Part shown: one piece after another, positions 9,142-18,196 of the stretch
Position numbering within the stretch: the stretch's first letter is position 1
Layout of the letters: every line of letters begins with the position of its first letter
Assembly: GCA_004557035.1 (NCBI GenBank)
Contig: SFFB01000011.1
Span: 6,791-70,790, forward strand
Length of the DNA stretch: 64,000 nt
From: Bacteroidales bacterium
GTDB taxonomy: Bacteria; Bacteroidota; Bacteroidia; Bacteroidales; Bacteroidaceae
Direction of reading: 5' to 3'
Notes under the pieces: generated by a model
The model's database searches: none
What the model was told of the DNA's origin: nothing
The model's input: only the letters and a program-made list of their open reading frames with translations
Position numbers and translations under genes: made by a program

Positions 9142-9355
9142 TAAAACGTTGGATAATTATTTCAACTCCCCTACCCTGCGCCGAGCTAACCTCGGTCTTG
9201 GTCCCGGCTTTCTACAATCTCCGGACAATGCCTGCTCGTTGGTGGGCTTAGGCACTTCTCCCCAACTTTTGTTCGTTGGTTGGCAAAAATGGCAAACTGG
9301 CATAAAACGGCACGCATTTTTTCTCTCATTCTCAAAGTCTTTCATCAAAATAATA

Positions 9356-9363
9356 TACTTTTG
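9356..9363 (+). promoter_or_regulatory. Predicted -7 box for the CotH-domain gene
   Basis: TACTTTTG fits TAnnTTTG and lies 75 bp before the ATG. Upstream (9288-9332) is a run of four GGCA half-sites (GGCAAAAAT, GGCAAACT, GGCATAAAAC, GGCACGCA) spaced 8-10 bp, possibly a regulator site. Confidence 0.4.
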
Positions 9364-9437
9364 CATTAACAACCTTAATCTGCTTTTTGCAATATCTACC
9401 ATAATCTATGCGCTAAGCATTCTACATTTTGCTTGAT

Positions 9438-12400
9438 ATGAAAAAATCTCTACGCAATTGGCTTTTCATGGTGGTGACTGAGTTTTCGCTCGGGCTTTCG
9501 GCTCAAACAGACAGTCAACCGCTTTTCGTGCATTTGGCCGACGGCTCGCTGGATGTCTTTCCGGCAGCCTCCATTAAGCGTTACGCCCAGACATCCGACT
9601 GTCTCCACGTCACGTTGACAAACGACTCTGTGGTGGGTTACGCACTGACCGATGTGGCCCAAACGAGTCTTGAAGCTCCCGCCAATCTGCCGGTTTTCAC
9701 TTCGTTCAAATTCAACAACAAATACAACGACCAAGTCTATACCGACGTCATAGCCACGCTCGAAAACGACTCGACTGTGACGGCCGTGGTGCCGGCCATA
9801 GGCAAACGACTGACGCCGTCGTTCCAGACCAGCGACGCCTTGTGCCGGGTCTTTCTCGACGGCAAAGTGCAGACGAGCAAAGTGTCGCGACCGCGTTTCG
9901 ACCACGACCTTGTCTACACGCTCGGTCGTGAAGGTTGGCGGCAGTTGTCTTTTGTCAAAACCAAAGACGAAGTGTGGTCACCCCCCGGCGATGACGAGAC
10001 GGTCACGCCCATCTCCCTCACCGTCGACATGCTCTCGACCAATGCCCCGTCAAACAAAGAAGATGAAGAGGGATTGGCCATGATGCTCGACGGCAACATT
10101 TCCACTTATTTTCATTCCACATGGGGCTCGGGCGACTATGAAAAACTCCCCACTGACGAGTGTCCGTATGTGCAAGTTGATCTCAATGAGGCCATAGACC
10201 ATCTGCAATTCTCCTACACCACCCGTCATGATAACGCGCGCTATCCAATGGGATGGGCCATACAAGCATCGGCCGACGGCACCACATGGACCGAAGCTGC
10301 CACCATCACATCGGGACTGCCCACAACCATCAGCACCGCCTACACCTCTCCAACCATCGACCTTGGCGCCTCATACAACCACCTGCGCTTTGTGCAGACT
10401 TACACGAATTATAAAAACTATCTTGCCTTGGCTGAATTTTCGCTCAGCCAAGTGGTTGTCAACGAGACCGGCAGCGACGAACCCGTGCTCATCAGTCCGG
10501 CAGAGTGGCAATATTCATGGATGCCCTACGGCCGTGAAGTGACGGTGAAAACAACTTGGCCCACCGACACGGCCACTATGGTACCGAAAATCTATGTCGA
10601 CGTGGAAAACGGCGAAATGATTACGAGCAAAGAGGTTTACCTGCGCGCCTGGCTCACCATCGACGGCGCCGGCATATGGCCCGATCTCACCGACAGCATC
10701 AGCATACGCGGCCGAGGCAACACCAGCTGGAACAGCAACCCTTACGACAAAAATCCCTATCGCATCAAGTTCGACGTCAAGCGCAAGCCTTTCGGCCTCA
10801 CCGCCGGCAAGAGCTGGGTGCTTCTGGCCAACAAGCAGACGGGCTCGATGATGACCAATGCCGTGGCCATGAAAGTGGCCAATCTGGCTGGTGCAGAGGC
10901 CGCCAACGACATGATACCCGTCGAACTTTATCTCAACGGTGAATATCGCGGCAGCTACAACTTCACCCAGCAGGTGGGCTTCTCCAACAACAGCATCGAC
11001 CTGCCCGACGAGAGCGACGCCGTCCTCCTCGAACTCGACACGTATTCCGACCCCGGCAAATTCTATGACACCAGCTTTAATCTGCCGGTCAACATCAAAG
11101 AGCCCGATTTTGAGAAAATTCCCGATGCCGAGCGCCAAGCACTCATCCAAGACGACTGGAACGCCTTCTCTGCTCTCGTGGCCGGCGGCACCGACGCCTA
11201 TGCCGACCGTCTCAACGTCGACGCTTTCGCCCGCTTCTGGTTTGTCAACGACTACGTGCTCAATATGGAGCCGGGCCATCCCAAGAGCACCTTCCTCTAT
11301 CGCGAAGACCTCCTGGCCCTCCACAGCACCTACACCTTCGGTCCCGTCTGGGATTTCGACTGGGCCTATGGCTATGACGGTTCACGCACTTATTGCCAGT
11401 CGGGTGCCACCAAAAACGTCATCTCAAACCTCGCGTCTTCGGCCGGCGGCCTCTTCTTTGACGCGATGCGCTCCAACAGCGAACTCGTCAAACGGGCCTA
11501 CTATCGTGTGTGGAAAGACTTTATGGAAAACCACCACCAAGAAGTCATTGAGTTTGTCGACGACTATCTTGCCTTTGCCAACCCCTCCTACCTGCACAAT
11601 GCAGAGAAGTGGAGCGACGGTAGCAGCTATGCCACCAATGCCGCCAATATGAAGTCGTGGCTCAACGAGCGCTCGGCCTATCTCTATGCCAACCTCGACT
11701 CTTATGCCGACGACGACGTTTGGGTGCCCACCTCCGGCGATGTCAATGGTGACGGCTTCGTCACCGTGGCCGATGCCGTCTGTGTGGCCAATCATATTCT
11801 GGGTCTGGAAAACGAAAGTTTCAACGAAACTCAAGCCGATGCCGATGCTTCGGGTGAGATTGACGTGAACGATATTGTCTATGTGGTATCAATGGCTCTG
11901 CGTCAGTCGTCATTGGCCACGGCCGGCTACAACGTGCAACGCGCTGCGGCCTCTCTGCGACTGAGTCCCTTCACGGCTTCTGCAGGCTATGCCACACAGC
12001 TCGACCTGACCATTGCCACCGACTCGGCCTCCTGCTATGCTGCGGCTCAATTTGAAGTGGTGGTGCCCGACGGCATGACGCTCACCAACGCCGCTGCCGA
12101 TGACGTGCCTTGCCGTGTCTCCTTCAGCCAACTCTCCGACGGTCGCTATCGCGTGGCACTCTATGCTCAGAATGGCCGCACTCTCCCCACCGAAGGCCTT
12201 GACGTGGCTCTGACACTCCAAGCCGAAAACTACATTCCCCAACCGCTTCGCGTGGTGAGCATCGACGGCGGCCGTATGGCCACAGCCAAGGGTGAAGACC
12301 AAAGACTTTCGCCTCGCTCCGTCACCTTCGACATGGCCACCACCGGCATCAATATCGGCGAAGCCGTAGTGACTGAAGGCGGCAACGGACTCACCATCAA

Positions 12401-12545
12401 GAGCGACAAAGCTGGCAGCCTCGGCGTCTACACACCCGACGGCCGACTGGCACGCACCCTCCAAATCAACAGCGGACACAACCATTACGACCTCCCCGCC
12501 GGCGTCTACATCGTCGGTCGCCATAAAGTGGTGGTCAATCCGTAA
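9438..12545 (+). CDS. Secreted CotH-kinase protein with discoidin, dockerin and cohesin-like domains
   Basis: I start at the ATG of MKKSLRNW (1035 residues); an earlier TTG is less likely. After a signal peptide (cleavage near LSAQ) come a ~150-residue N-terminal region, an F5/8-type (discoidin) segment near 190-335 (YVQVDLNEAIDHLQF, ADGTTWTEA), and a CotH-type kinase fold from about 370 to 720 (SIRGRGNTSW, KNPYRIKFD, WVLLANK, GPVWDFDWAYGYD). A type I dockerin pair follows near 765-825 (GDVNGDGFVTVADAVCVANH, DADASGEIDVNDIVYV), then a cohesin-like beta domain. The tail (LGVYTPDGRL, LPAGVYIV) resembles a type IX secretion sorting domain. It is probably cell-surface; the substrate is unknown. 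Confidence 0.85.
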   Translation: MKKSLRNWLFMVVTEFSLGLSAQTDSQPLFVHLADGSLDVFPAASIKRYAQTSDCLHVTLTNDSVVGYALTDVAQTSLEAPANLPVFTSFKFNNKYNDQVYTDVIATLENDSTVTAVVPAIGKRLTPSFQTSDALCRVFLDGKVQTSKVSRPRFDHDLVYTLGREGWRQLSFVKTKDEVWSPPGDDETVTPISLTVDMLSTNAPSNKEDEEGLAMMLDGNISTYFHSTWGSGDYEKLPTDECPYVQVDLNEAIDHLQFSYTTRHDNARYPMGWAIQASADGTTWTEAATITSGLPTTISTAYTSPTIDLGASYNHLRFVQTYTNYKNYLALAEFSLSQVVVNETGSDEPVLISPAEWQYSWMPYGREVTVKTTWPTDTATMVPKIYVDVENGEMITSKEVYLRAWLTIDGAGIWPDLTDSISIRGRGNTSWNSNPYDKNPYRIKFDVKRKPFGLTAGKSWVLLANKQTGSMMTNAVAMKVANLAGAEAANDMIPVELYLNGEYRGSYNFTQQVGFSNNSIDLPDESDAVLLELDTYSDPGKFYDTSFNLPVNIKEPDFEKIPDAERQALIQDDWNAFSALVAGGTDAYADRLNVDAFARFWFVNDYVLNMEPGHPKSTFLYREDLLALHSTYTFGPVWDFDWAYGYDGSRTYCQSGATKNVISNLASSAGGLFFDAMRSNSELVKRAYYRVWKDFMENHHQEVIEFVDDYLAFANPSYLHNAEKWSDGSSYATNAANMKSWLNERSAYLYANLDSYADDDVWVPTSGDVNGDGFVTVADAVCVANHILGLENESFNETQADADASGEIDVNDIVYVVSMALRQSSLATAGYNVQRAAASLRLSPFTASAGYATQLDLTIATDSASCYAAAQFEVVVPDGMTLTNAAADDVPCRVSFSQLSDGRYRVALYAQNGRTLPTEGLDVALTLQAENYIPQPLRVVSIDGGRMATAKGEDQRLSPRSVTFDMATTGINIGEAVVTEGGNGLTIKSDKAGSLGVYTPDGRLARTLQINSGHNHYDLPAGVYIVGRHKVVVNP

Positions 12546-12652
12546 GGCATACATATTTACATAATAAGTCTAAGTGTCTAAGTATTAGCGGTCAAGGGAG
12601 CCCTGAAAAGACTGAGGAGGCAACCGCTGGCCAAGGGACTCTAAGAGTATTA

Positions 12653-12908
12653 GCGGCCAAAGGAGCCCTGTAAGGGCGTAACATACTAGCCCAGGTCGAA
12701 GGCCTGGGTATGCGACAACTCCTCTAAACTCCGGCCTGTAAGGTCGGCACAATGAATAGAAAACAATGAAAACATATCACGAATATTTGAACTTTAAAAG
12801 ATCGCTTAGTGTGCCGACCTTACAGGCTGGAAATTAGAGGTCCATTTCTAACCCGGGCCTAACGACCCGGGCTGATATGTTGCGCCCTTGCAGGGCTTGC
12901 TTGGCCGC
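12653..12908. repeat. Composite palindromic repeat, complete copy 2
   Basis: Left arm 12653-12751 and right arm 12810-12908 around a 58-bp AT-rich centre. Decayed left-arm pieces precede it (12587-12650: AGCCCTGAAAAG, CAACCGCTGGCC). It fills the gap between the two secreted-protein genes. Confidence 0.85.
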
Positions 12909-12949
12909 TCACGCTTTTTGTCTCTTAATCTTTATACTATCCCATCATC

Positions 12950-14143
12950 ATGAAAAACCTGATATATCCCCTCTTGTTGCTCGTCGGCCTTTGTGCTCAT
13001 ACCCTTCCCGCCACAGCCGATACGTCGCAGCCCTCCACCGTGTCGCTCAGCCTCACAGAGACTCTACAGGCCACAGAATGGTCACTGAGCGTGGCACTCG
13101 AAAATCCCACCGACAGCAATCTTACGGCCTTCCAGATGGACATCAACCTGCCCACCGGCCTCTCTCTCACTGCCGGCACACCTACGGCATCAGTCCGTCT
13201 CCCGGACCATCAGATTATGCTCTCCACCGTCGATGGCCACACGCTGCGCATCGTGGCCTTCTCGCCATCGGCTACGGCCATACCGCTCACCACGGGCGAA
13301 CTCTTCACCTTCAAACTCACGAGTGCCACACCTGTGGCGGCCGGCGACTATACCGTCACGGCCACAGACATCACCTTGTCGTCACGCGACGGCACGTCTA
13401 AAACCATAGCAGACGCCTCGGGCACACTCACGGCGTCACAAGCCGTGGCGACCTACACGCTCACTTATATCGTCAACGGTGAAGTCTATACCACACAAAC
13501 CTACGCCTATGGCGCCACCATCACACCGCCTGCCGCTCCCGAACTCGAGGGCCATACCTTCAACGGATGGACCGACCTGCCCGAGACCATGCCGGCAGCC
13601 GACACTCAGGTTTCAGCCTCCTTCAGCGTCAACACCTACACGCTCACTTATATCGTAGACGGCAAGACCTACACCACGCAAACCTATGCCTATGGCGCCA
13701 CCATCACACCGCCTGCCGCTCCCGAACTCGAGGGCCATACCTTCAACGGATGGACCAACTTGCCCGAGACCATGCCGGCAGCCGACACTCAGGTTTCAGC
13801 CTCCTTCAGCGTCAACACCTATACCATCATCTATTATCTTGACGGCAACGTCTATACCACACAGTCTTACGCTTACGGTGCCACCATCACGCCGCCGGAA
13901 GTGACAGTCGGTGAAGGCCGCGAGTTCACCGGATGGCAGCTACTGCCCGAAACTATGCCGGCCTCAAACCTCACCATCTACGGCTACACCCGCACCACAG
14001 GCATAGACGCTACCGCGACCACTCCCGACACCAACGCCAAAATCTACGACCTCAGCGGCCGTCTCGTCGGCACCTCCTCCACCAGCCTCCCTCACGGCAT
14101 CTACATCCGTGGCGGCAAGCGCGTGATAATGGGTGGGAAATAA
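12950..14143 (+). CDS. Secreted cohesin-like protein with three InlB-type repeats
   Basis: A 397-residue protein with a signal peptide (cleavage near PATA). Residues ~25-165 look like a cohesin/BACON-like beta sandwich (AFQMDINLPTGLSLTAG, LRIVAFSPSAT). Residues ~168-345 are three 61-residue repeats of the Listeria-Bacteroides (InlB B / Flg_new) type, each with YAYGATITPP and GHTFNGWT...LPETMPA. The C-terminus (IYDLSGRLVG, LPHGIYIRGGKR) is a sorting-like tail. It lies downstream of the CotH/dockerin gene on the same strand, separated by a composite repeat. A cohesin-like domain beside a dockerin protein is suggestive but no interaction can be shown here. Confidence 0.8.
   Translation: MKNLIYPLLLLVGLCAHTLPATADTSQPSTVSLSLTETLQATEWSLSVALENPTDSNLTAFQMDINLPTGLSLTAGTPTASVRLPDHQIMLSTVDGHTLRIVAFSPSATAIPLTTGELFTFKLTSATPVAAGDYTVTATDITLSSRDGTSKTIADASGTLTASQAVATYTLTYIVNGEVYTTQTYAYGATITPPAAPELEGHTFNGWTDLPETMPAADTQVSASFSVNTYTLTYIVDGKTYTTQTYAYGATITPPAAPELEGHTFNGWTNLPETMPAADTQVSASFSVNTYTIIYYLDGNVYTTQSYAYGATITPPEVTVGEGREFTGWQLLPETMPASNLTIYGYTRTTGIDATATTPDTNAKIYDLSGRLVGTSSTSLPHGIYIRGGKRVIMGGK
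13451..13996 (+). repeat. Three 183-bp in-frame tandem repeats inside the InlB-type gene
   Basis: Repeats begin at 13451, 13634 and 13817, with a period of exactly 183 bp (61 codons). Copies 1 and 2 are almost identical at DNA level over long stretches; copy 3 is more diverged. Confidence 0.9.
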
Positions 14144-14152
14144 GATAATTAG

Positions 14153-14398
14153 ACGGCCACCCAAGCCCTGTAAGGGCGTAACATAATAGCCCAGGTCGTT
14201 AGGCCTGGGTTTAATGTATCCCACAACAATCCGGCCTGTAAGGTCGGCACACTAACCAACCATTTAATTATCAATATATTATTTCATCTATATCCTCTAA
14301 ATTCCGACCTTACAGGCCGGAAATTAGAGGTGTGCTCCATACCCGGGCCTAACGACCCGGGCTATTATGTAGCGCCCTTTCAGGGCTTGCCGGGCCGC
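14153..14398. repeat. Composite palindromic repeat, complete copy 3
   Basis: Left arm 14153-14251, AT-rich centre with ATTATCAATATATT, right arm about 14302-14398. It begins 10 bp after the stop codon of the InlB-type gene, so it would be part of that transcript. Confidence 0.85.
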
Positions 14399-14454
14399 CA
14401 ACAATTTTTTCCGGCTTTTTGTCAGTTCGTAGGCCTGGGCCGTTAGGGTATTTG

Positions 14455-14493
14455 AGCAGCCACGCAAGCCCTGAAAGGCCGTACGAGGCTGCG
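14455..14493. repeat. Truncated left arm of the composite repeat
   Basis: GCAGCCACGCAAGCCCTGAA and a short continuation match the beginning of a left arm. The 14399-14454 spacer before it resembles 6414-6467. Confidence 0.65.
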
Positions 14494-14581
14494 TGAAAAT
14501 GCCCCAACACCACCTCAATTTCAATTCCCCATTATGCCCCACGCCTTCGCGCCAAATAACGCATCGACGGCCAAAACGCAC

Positions 14582-14617
14582 CGAGGGCCTGCAAATCTTA
14601 AAACTTGCAGGCCCTCG
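14582..14617 (-). terminator. Strong hairpin terminator after the small 52-aa gene
   Basis: A perfect 13-bp stem CGAGGGCCTGCAA / TTGCAGGCCCTCG with a 10-nt loop. On the minus strand it is followed by GTGCGTTTTGG, a weak T tract. It lies just past the stop of the 14640-14798 gene. Confidence 0.75.
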
Positions 14618-14639
14618 CTTATGTTAAGTCCGGTGTGCG

Positions 14640-14798
14640 TCAATCGGGCACCTTCGTGCCGGAGCCGAAGTCGATTTCTTCGTAGCCCTCGGGCAGGTCC
14701 TCAGAGGTCCATTTCTCGTCCGTGCCGGACACGGCCAGCATACTGCTCGCGGCGAGCGCATAGGTCGTAGATTGGGGACGTATATAGGTCTTTTTCAT
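14640..14798 (-). CDS. Small 52-residue protein of a Bacteroidales secreted-peptide-like type
   Basis: A short frame from ATG 14798 to TGA at 14640. The product starts MKKTYIRPQSTTY, followed by a hydrophobic stretch ALAASSMLAVSG and an acidic tail ending SGTKVPD. Many Bacteroidales genomes have short proteins of the form MKKxYIxP...MLAxSG next to large surface proteins; this fits that pattern from memory. It sits 32 bp after the stop of the 855-aa surface protein on the same strand and is followed by a strong terminator, so the two are probably one operon. The hydrophobic part is short for a signal peptide. The function is not known. Confidence 0.68.
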   Translation of the reverse strand: MKKTYIRPQSTTYALAASSMLAVSGTDEKWTSEDLPEGYEEIDFGSGTKVPD

Positions 14799-14830
14799 TA
14801 TATAATTGTTTGAGTTCTACACTTTGTCAT

Positions 14831-17398
14831 TTATTTCACCATCTTTTGGCCGTTCTTGACATAGACGCCGCGGGCGGGCTCTGCGTCGAGGCGGCGGCCC
14901 TGGAGGTCGTAGAGGCCTTCGGCCTTGTCGGTGGCCGGCGTGGTGATGAAGTTGATGTCTTCGATGGCTGTCACTTCGCCTTCGCCAATCACTCGCACTT
15001 CAATGCTGCGGGGCGCCTCAGAGCTTTCGGCGTCGATGATGGCCTCACCGTCTTCGGTGGACAAATACCAGCGCTGCGGACTGAGTGTGCCCTCGGGATG
15101 ATACAACACGCCCTCGGTCATGGTGTAGTCATGGCTGGCATCCAAATGGTCGGCGCTTATGGCTTGATAAGTGCCGTTAAAATAATAATAGCGTGTGACG
15201 CTGGCGCAACTAATCCAAGCATCTTTGGCCTCTTCCAATGCCACATTGGTCATCGTGATGGTTTTCTCGCCGGACTCGATGGCACGGATCAGGAAGGGCG
15301 TGTTGGGATGAAGGATGCCCGAAGTCACCTTTTTAATCTCAAGCACCACCTTGTTTTGGCCCTCGGTGTATTCATATTCGTGGAAGTTGTTGATGCAAGC
15401 CAGTTCAATGCCTTGGGGCAGCACTTCCGAACTCTTGATGGCAAAAGGCACATAGAGCGGTTGCCATTTGGTGTGGGTGAAGTTGCGCTTGTAGGTGAAG
15501 TTGGTCACTACCGGCTTTCCGCCCACACTGGGTTGCTCATATTCGGTGGCGTCGGTCATGGTCATGGCGTCGACGGTCACAGGCCAGTCGCCGCTGAGGA
15601 CGATGGTGTATTCGCCTATTTCATCGCCATAATACTCTCTCACGCCAATCAGATAGCTTGTGCCGGCAGTGACGGGGTAGCTGAATTGGAAATTGCAATC
15701 GTCATCTTCATTGTCTTCACCGTCATCATTATATGTCAATCGCGTGGTGCCGTCGATGTTCCACAAAGAGCCGTAAGTGTCTTCATCACCAACAGTTTTC
15801 ACGGTGAGGGTGCCGTCTGCAGGTGCGACAAACAAATAGAGGTTGTAACCGCTCAATTCGCTCTTACTACCGCTCACGGCAGCTATCTGGATGGTAGAGC
15901 TACCCACATTGAGTTTGGGATAAGAAAGGCCGCAACCGTTCTGGCACGTGCCGTCTTCGCCAAACTGGTGGCCCAAGGCCGGAATGGTGATGTCGGCGAT
16001 GGCCGTGGTCAGTGCTTCGTCTGCATATGTCTTGTGGCAGTCGCCACATTCCCAATATGCCACAGTTCCGTCAGTGGTGCAGGTGGCCGCTACGGCGTCG
16101 TGGTGCGTGGCCGTGCCATGTGTGATGGAGAGCGTGGCGGGCGTATCAAATTCAGTGTTGGCAAAAGAGCCGCCTCCGGTATAACCCGTCGTGCAGCTGC
16201 CCGTGATAGTGCCCGTGGCATAGACTTGGTCGGCCTGACCTAATACGGGAAAGTCATTGACACCGATTTTTTGGCCCCATTCGGTGGCACCAATTTGATT
16301 TTGCAGCCACCAGGTCACCGCGCCGCTCTGCAACTGTGCGGCGGTGTAGCCTGTGACACTGCCGGAAATGGGCGTTCCATCGCTGCAGGCTACAGACTCG
16401 ACGATTGATCCATCATTGGTCAGCGTCGCTTCTTTGTTGAAGAAGCAATGGCCGGAAAGATTTGTATAACCGCCGATAGAGCCAATTAGCAGGCCGCGAG
16501 AAGAACTTTCGGCAGTCACATTGCCAAACGAAGCCACATTGGTCAATTGTGAATGAACTGGTTCATCTCCATTAATTCTTCCACAAAGTCCGCCTACTGT
16601 GCTGAGGCCTTTAACCTCGCCATAATTGGCACAATTGCTAAGACTGGAGTATTGAACATTGCCCACAATGCCACCAACCAAGGTTGACGTATCGACAATG
16701 CGGCCATAATTGGAACAATTGCTGATAATCGTCGAAAGTCTGGCTTCACCGCAGATACCTCCTGTTGCATAGGCGCCGGTGACAGAGGCCCAGTTATGGC
16801 AGTCGGCCAATTTTGCCGATGCTACATCACCGACAATGCCGCCGGTATAATTAGAACTACCTGTCACACTTCCACTCAACACAGCAATGCGGCTGATGTT
16901 TTGGCTCTCCTGCAAATAACCGGCCAGCGTACCGGTATTTTGACCTGTGTTGGTGATGTCAACATTCGAAAAACTGAGGTCTTTGATATTTGCATTCAGA
17001 TAAAGACGACTAAAGAACCCTACATTGTCAGTCGTGGCGTTGATATAGAGATTGGCGATGGTTTTTAGGTTGCCATTAAAAGTGCCCTCATAATTGGCAA
17101 TGGGGGTCCAGCTGCCCGAAGTGGCGGAGCAGACCGTGCTGAGATCGATATTGTCGGTGAGAATGGCACAGGCATTGTCGTGCGTCGTGGCCGTTTCGCC
17201 ATCTGCCGGGGTATAGGTGCCGTTCACATAGTCGCGAAACCAAGCCAACTGAGCGGCATTGGCAATCTGGAACGGATTGGCCTGGGTACCGTCACCGGCC
17301 GAGGGCTGCTCCTGAGCCATGACCATTTGCGTCAAAGACAACGCCACGGCACACAAAAACGCCATAAAGCGCTTCGGGGGGGTAAAGTTTAATTTCAT
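14831..17398 (-). CDS. Large secreted surface protein with GLUG-type repeats
   Basis: An 855-residue protein with a signal peptide (cleavage near MVMAQ). Residues ~120-330 hold repeated beta-helix-like units of the GLUG type (GTLAGYL, GGIVGDV, GGICGEA, GGIVGNV, GGLCGRI). The middle has a cysteine-containing repeat (CTTDGTVAYWECGDCHKTYA, then GHQFGEDGTCQNGCG), as in adhesin-like proteins with zinc-ribbon-like modules. Residues ~490-600 look like a pre-peptidase-type beta domain with an acidic loop (NDDGEDNEDDD). The C-terminus (GLYDLQGRRL, ARGVYVKNGQK) is a sorting-like tail. It is probably exported and attached to the surface; ligand unknown. Confidence 0.8.
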   Translation of the reverse strand: MKLNFTPPKRFMAFLCAVALSLTQMVMAQEQPSAGDGTQANPFQIANAAQLAWFRDYVNGTYTPADGETATTHDNACAILTDNIDLSTVCSATSGSWTPIANYEGTFNGNLKTIANLYINATTDNVGFFSRLYLNANIKDLSFSNVDITNTGQNTGTLAGYLQESQNISRIAVLSGSVTGSSNYTGGIVGDVASAKLADCHNWASVTGAYATGGICGEARLSTIISNCSNYGRIVDTSTLVGGIVGNVQYSSLSNCANYGEVKGLSTVGGLCGRINGDEPVHSQLTNVASFGNVTAESSSRGLLIGSIGGYTNLSGHCFFNKEATLTNDGSIVESVACSDGTPISGSVTGYTAAQLQSGAVTWWLQNQIGATEWGQKIGVNDFPVLGQADQVYATGTITGSCTTGYTGGGSFANTEFDTPATLSITHGTATHHDAVAATCTTDGTVAYWECGDCHKTYADEALTTAIADITIPALGHQFGEDGTCQNGCGLSYPKLNVGSSTIQIAAVSGSKSELSGYNLYLFVAPADGTLTVKTVGDEDTYGSLWNIDGTTRLTYNDDGEDNEDDDCNFQFSYPVTAGTSYLIGVREYYGDEIGEYTIVLSGDWPVTVDAMTMTDATEYEQPSVGGKPVVTNFTYKRNFTHTKWQPLYVPFAIKSSEVLPQGIELACINNFHEYEYTEGQNKVVLEIKKVTSGILHPNTPFLIRAIESGEKTITMTNVALEEAKDAWISCASVTRYYYFNGTYQAISADHLDASHDYTMTEGVLYHPEGTLSPQRWYLSTEDGEAIIDAESSEAPRSIEVRVIGEGEVTAIEDINFITTPATDKAEGLYDLQGRRLDAEPARGVYVKNGQKMVK

Positions 17399-17470
17399 GC
17401 GTGTTGAATTTTGGGTTATGAATTTGGTTTAGAATAATATGAATGTCAATGACATCGTTAAAATCTCGCG

Positions 17471-17533
17471 CAAAATTAAGACGAACAAACTATACAAGGT
17501 GTCTAATTCCTCAAAAAATGTGTCTAATTCCTC
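17471..17533 (-). promoter_or_regulatory. Promoter and twin operator of the 855-aa surface protein gene
   Basis: The minus-strand -7 box TAATTTTG is at 17478-17471. Directly upstream are two identical 14-bp direct repeats (plus-strand reading GTGTCTAATTCCTC) at 17499-17512 and 17520-17533. They are exactly 21 bp apart, two turns of the helix, and abut the -33 region. This arrangement is typical of an activator that binds as a pair. Confidence 0.65.
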
Positions 17534-17675
17534 CCGTTTTTTGTGTGTTTTTTTGCCAAGATGGACGGTTATGAGCAAAAAAAGGTGATTGCGGCAGGGA
17601 AATGACGGATATTGAATTTTGGGGGTTGATTATTAGAAATATTGAGCGGCGAGGCAACGGCCAAGCATATTTTGA

Positions 17676-17911
17676 GCGGCCAAGAAGGGCGTAACATAAT
17701 AGCCCAGGTCGTTAGGCCTGGGTTTACGGTATACACTATAATTCCGGCCTGTAAGGTCGGCACATCAAGCGTCTAATTATCAATATGTTATTTCAATCAG
17801 ATATTCCCTCAATGTGCCGACCTTACAGGCCGGATTATAGTGGGATACATTAACCCCAGGCCTGACGACCTGGGCTGATATGTTACGCCCTTTCAGGGCT
17901 TACGTGGCCGC
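17676..17911. repeat. Composite palindromic repeat, complete copy 4
   Basis: Left arm 17676-17764 (with a small deletion in the first hairpin), centre containing AATTATCAATATGTTATTTC, right arm 17813-17911. Fragments of another left arm lie at 17645-17665. Confidence 0.85.
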
Positions 17912-17939
17912 GCAAATAATGAGGTATTTATTACCCCAC

Positions 17940-18147
17940 CATCCGTTTAATCCGCTAAATCCGTGGTCTCTTGTTTATTTGAACACGGATGATACGGAGC
18001 TGGTATTACCCAACATCCGTTTAATCAGCCAAATCCGTGGTCTCTTTTTTATTTGAACACGGATGATACGGAGCTGGTATTGCCCCAACATCCGTTTAAT
18101 CCGCTAAATCCGTGGTCTCTTTTTTATTTGAACACGGATGATACGGA
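17940..18147 (-). repeat. Three tandem ~75-bp AATCCGTGG repeats
   Basis: Units start at 17940, 18014 and 18089 with CATCCGTTTAATC and contain AAATCCGTGGTCTCTT, TTATTTGAACACGGATGATACGG. Inverted copies of the same family occur at 31963-32112. The stretch lies between the composite repeat and the 3' end of the AraC-type gene. Confidence 0.85.
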
Positions 18148-18196
18148 ATATACGGACAAAAATTCAACGTAATTTCAATCTCAAATTCTGAACGCT

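Noticed and set aside
9142..9300. TPP riboswitch upstream of thiE-thiC
   Set aside because: The stretch has a hairpin and GC-rich structure, but I see neither the CTGAGA nor the ACCTGAT core of the THI box, and the predicted promoter lies downstream of it.
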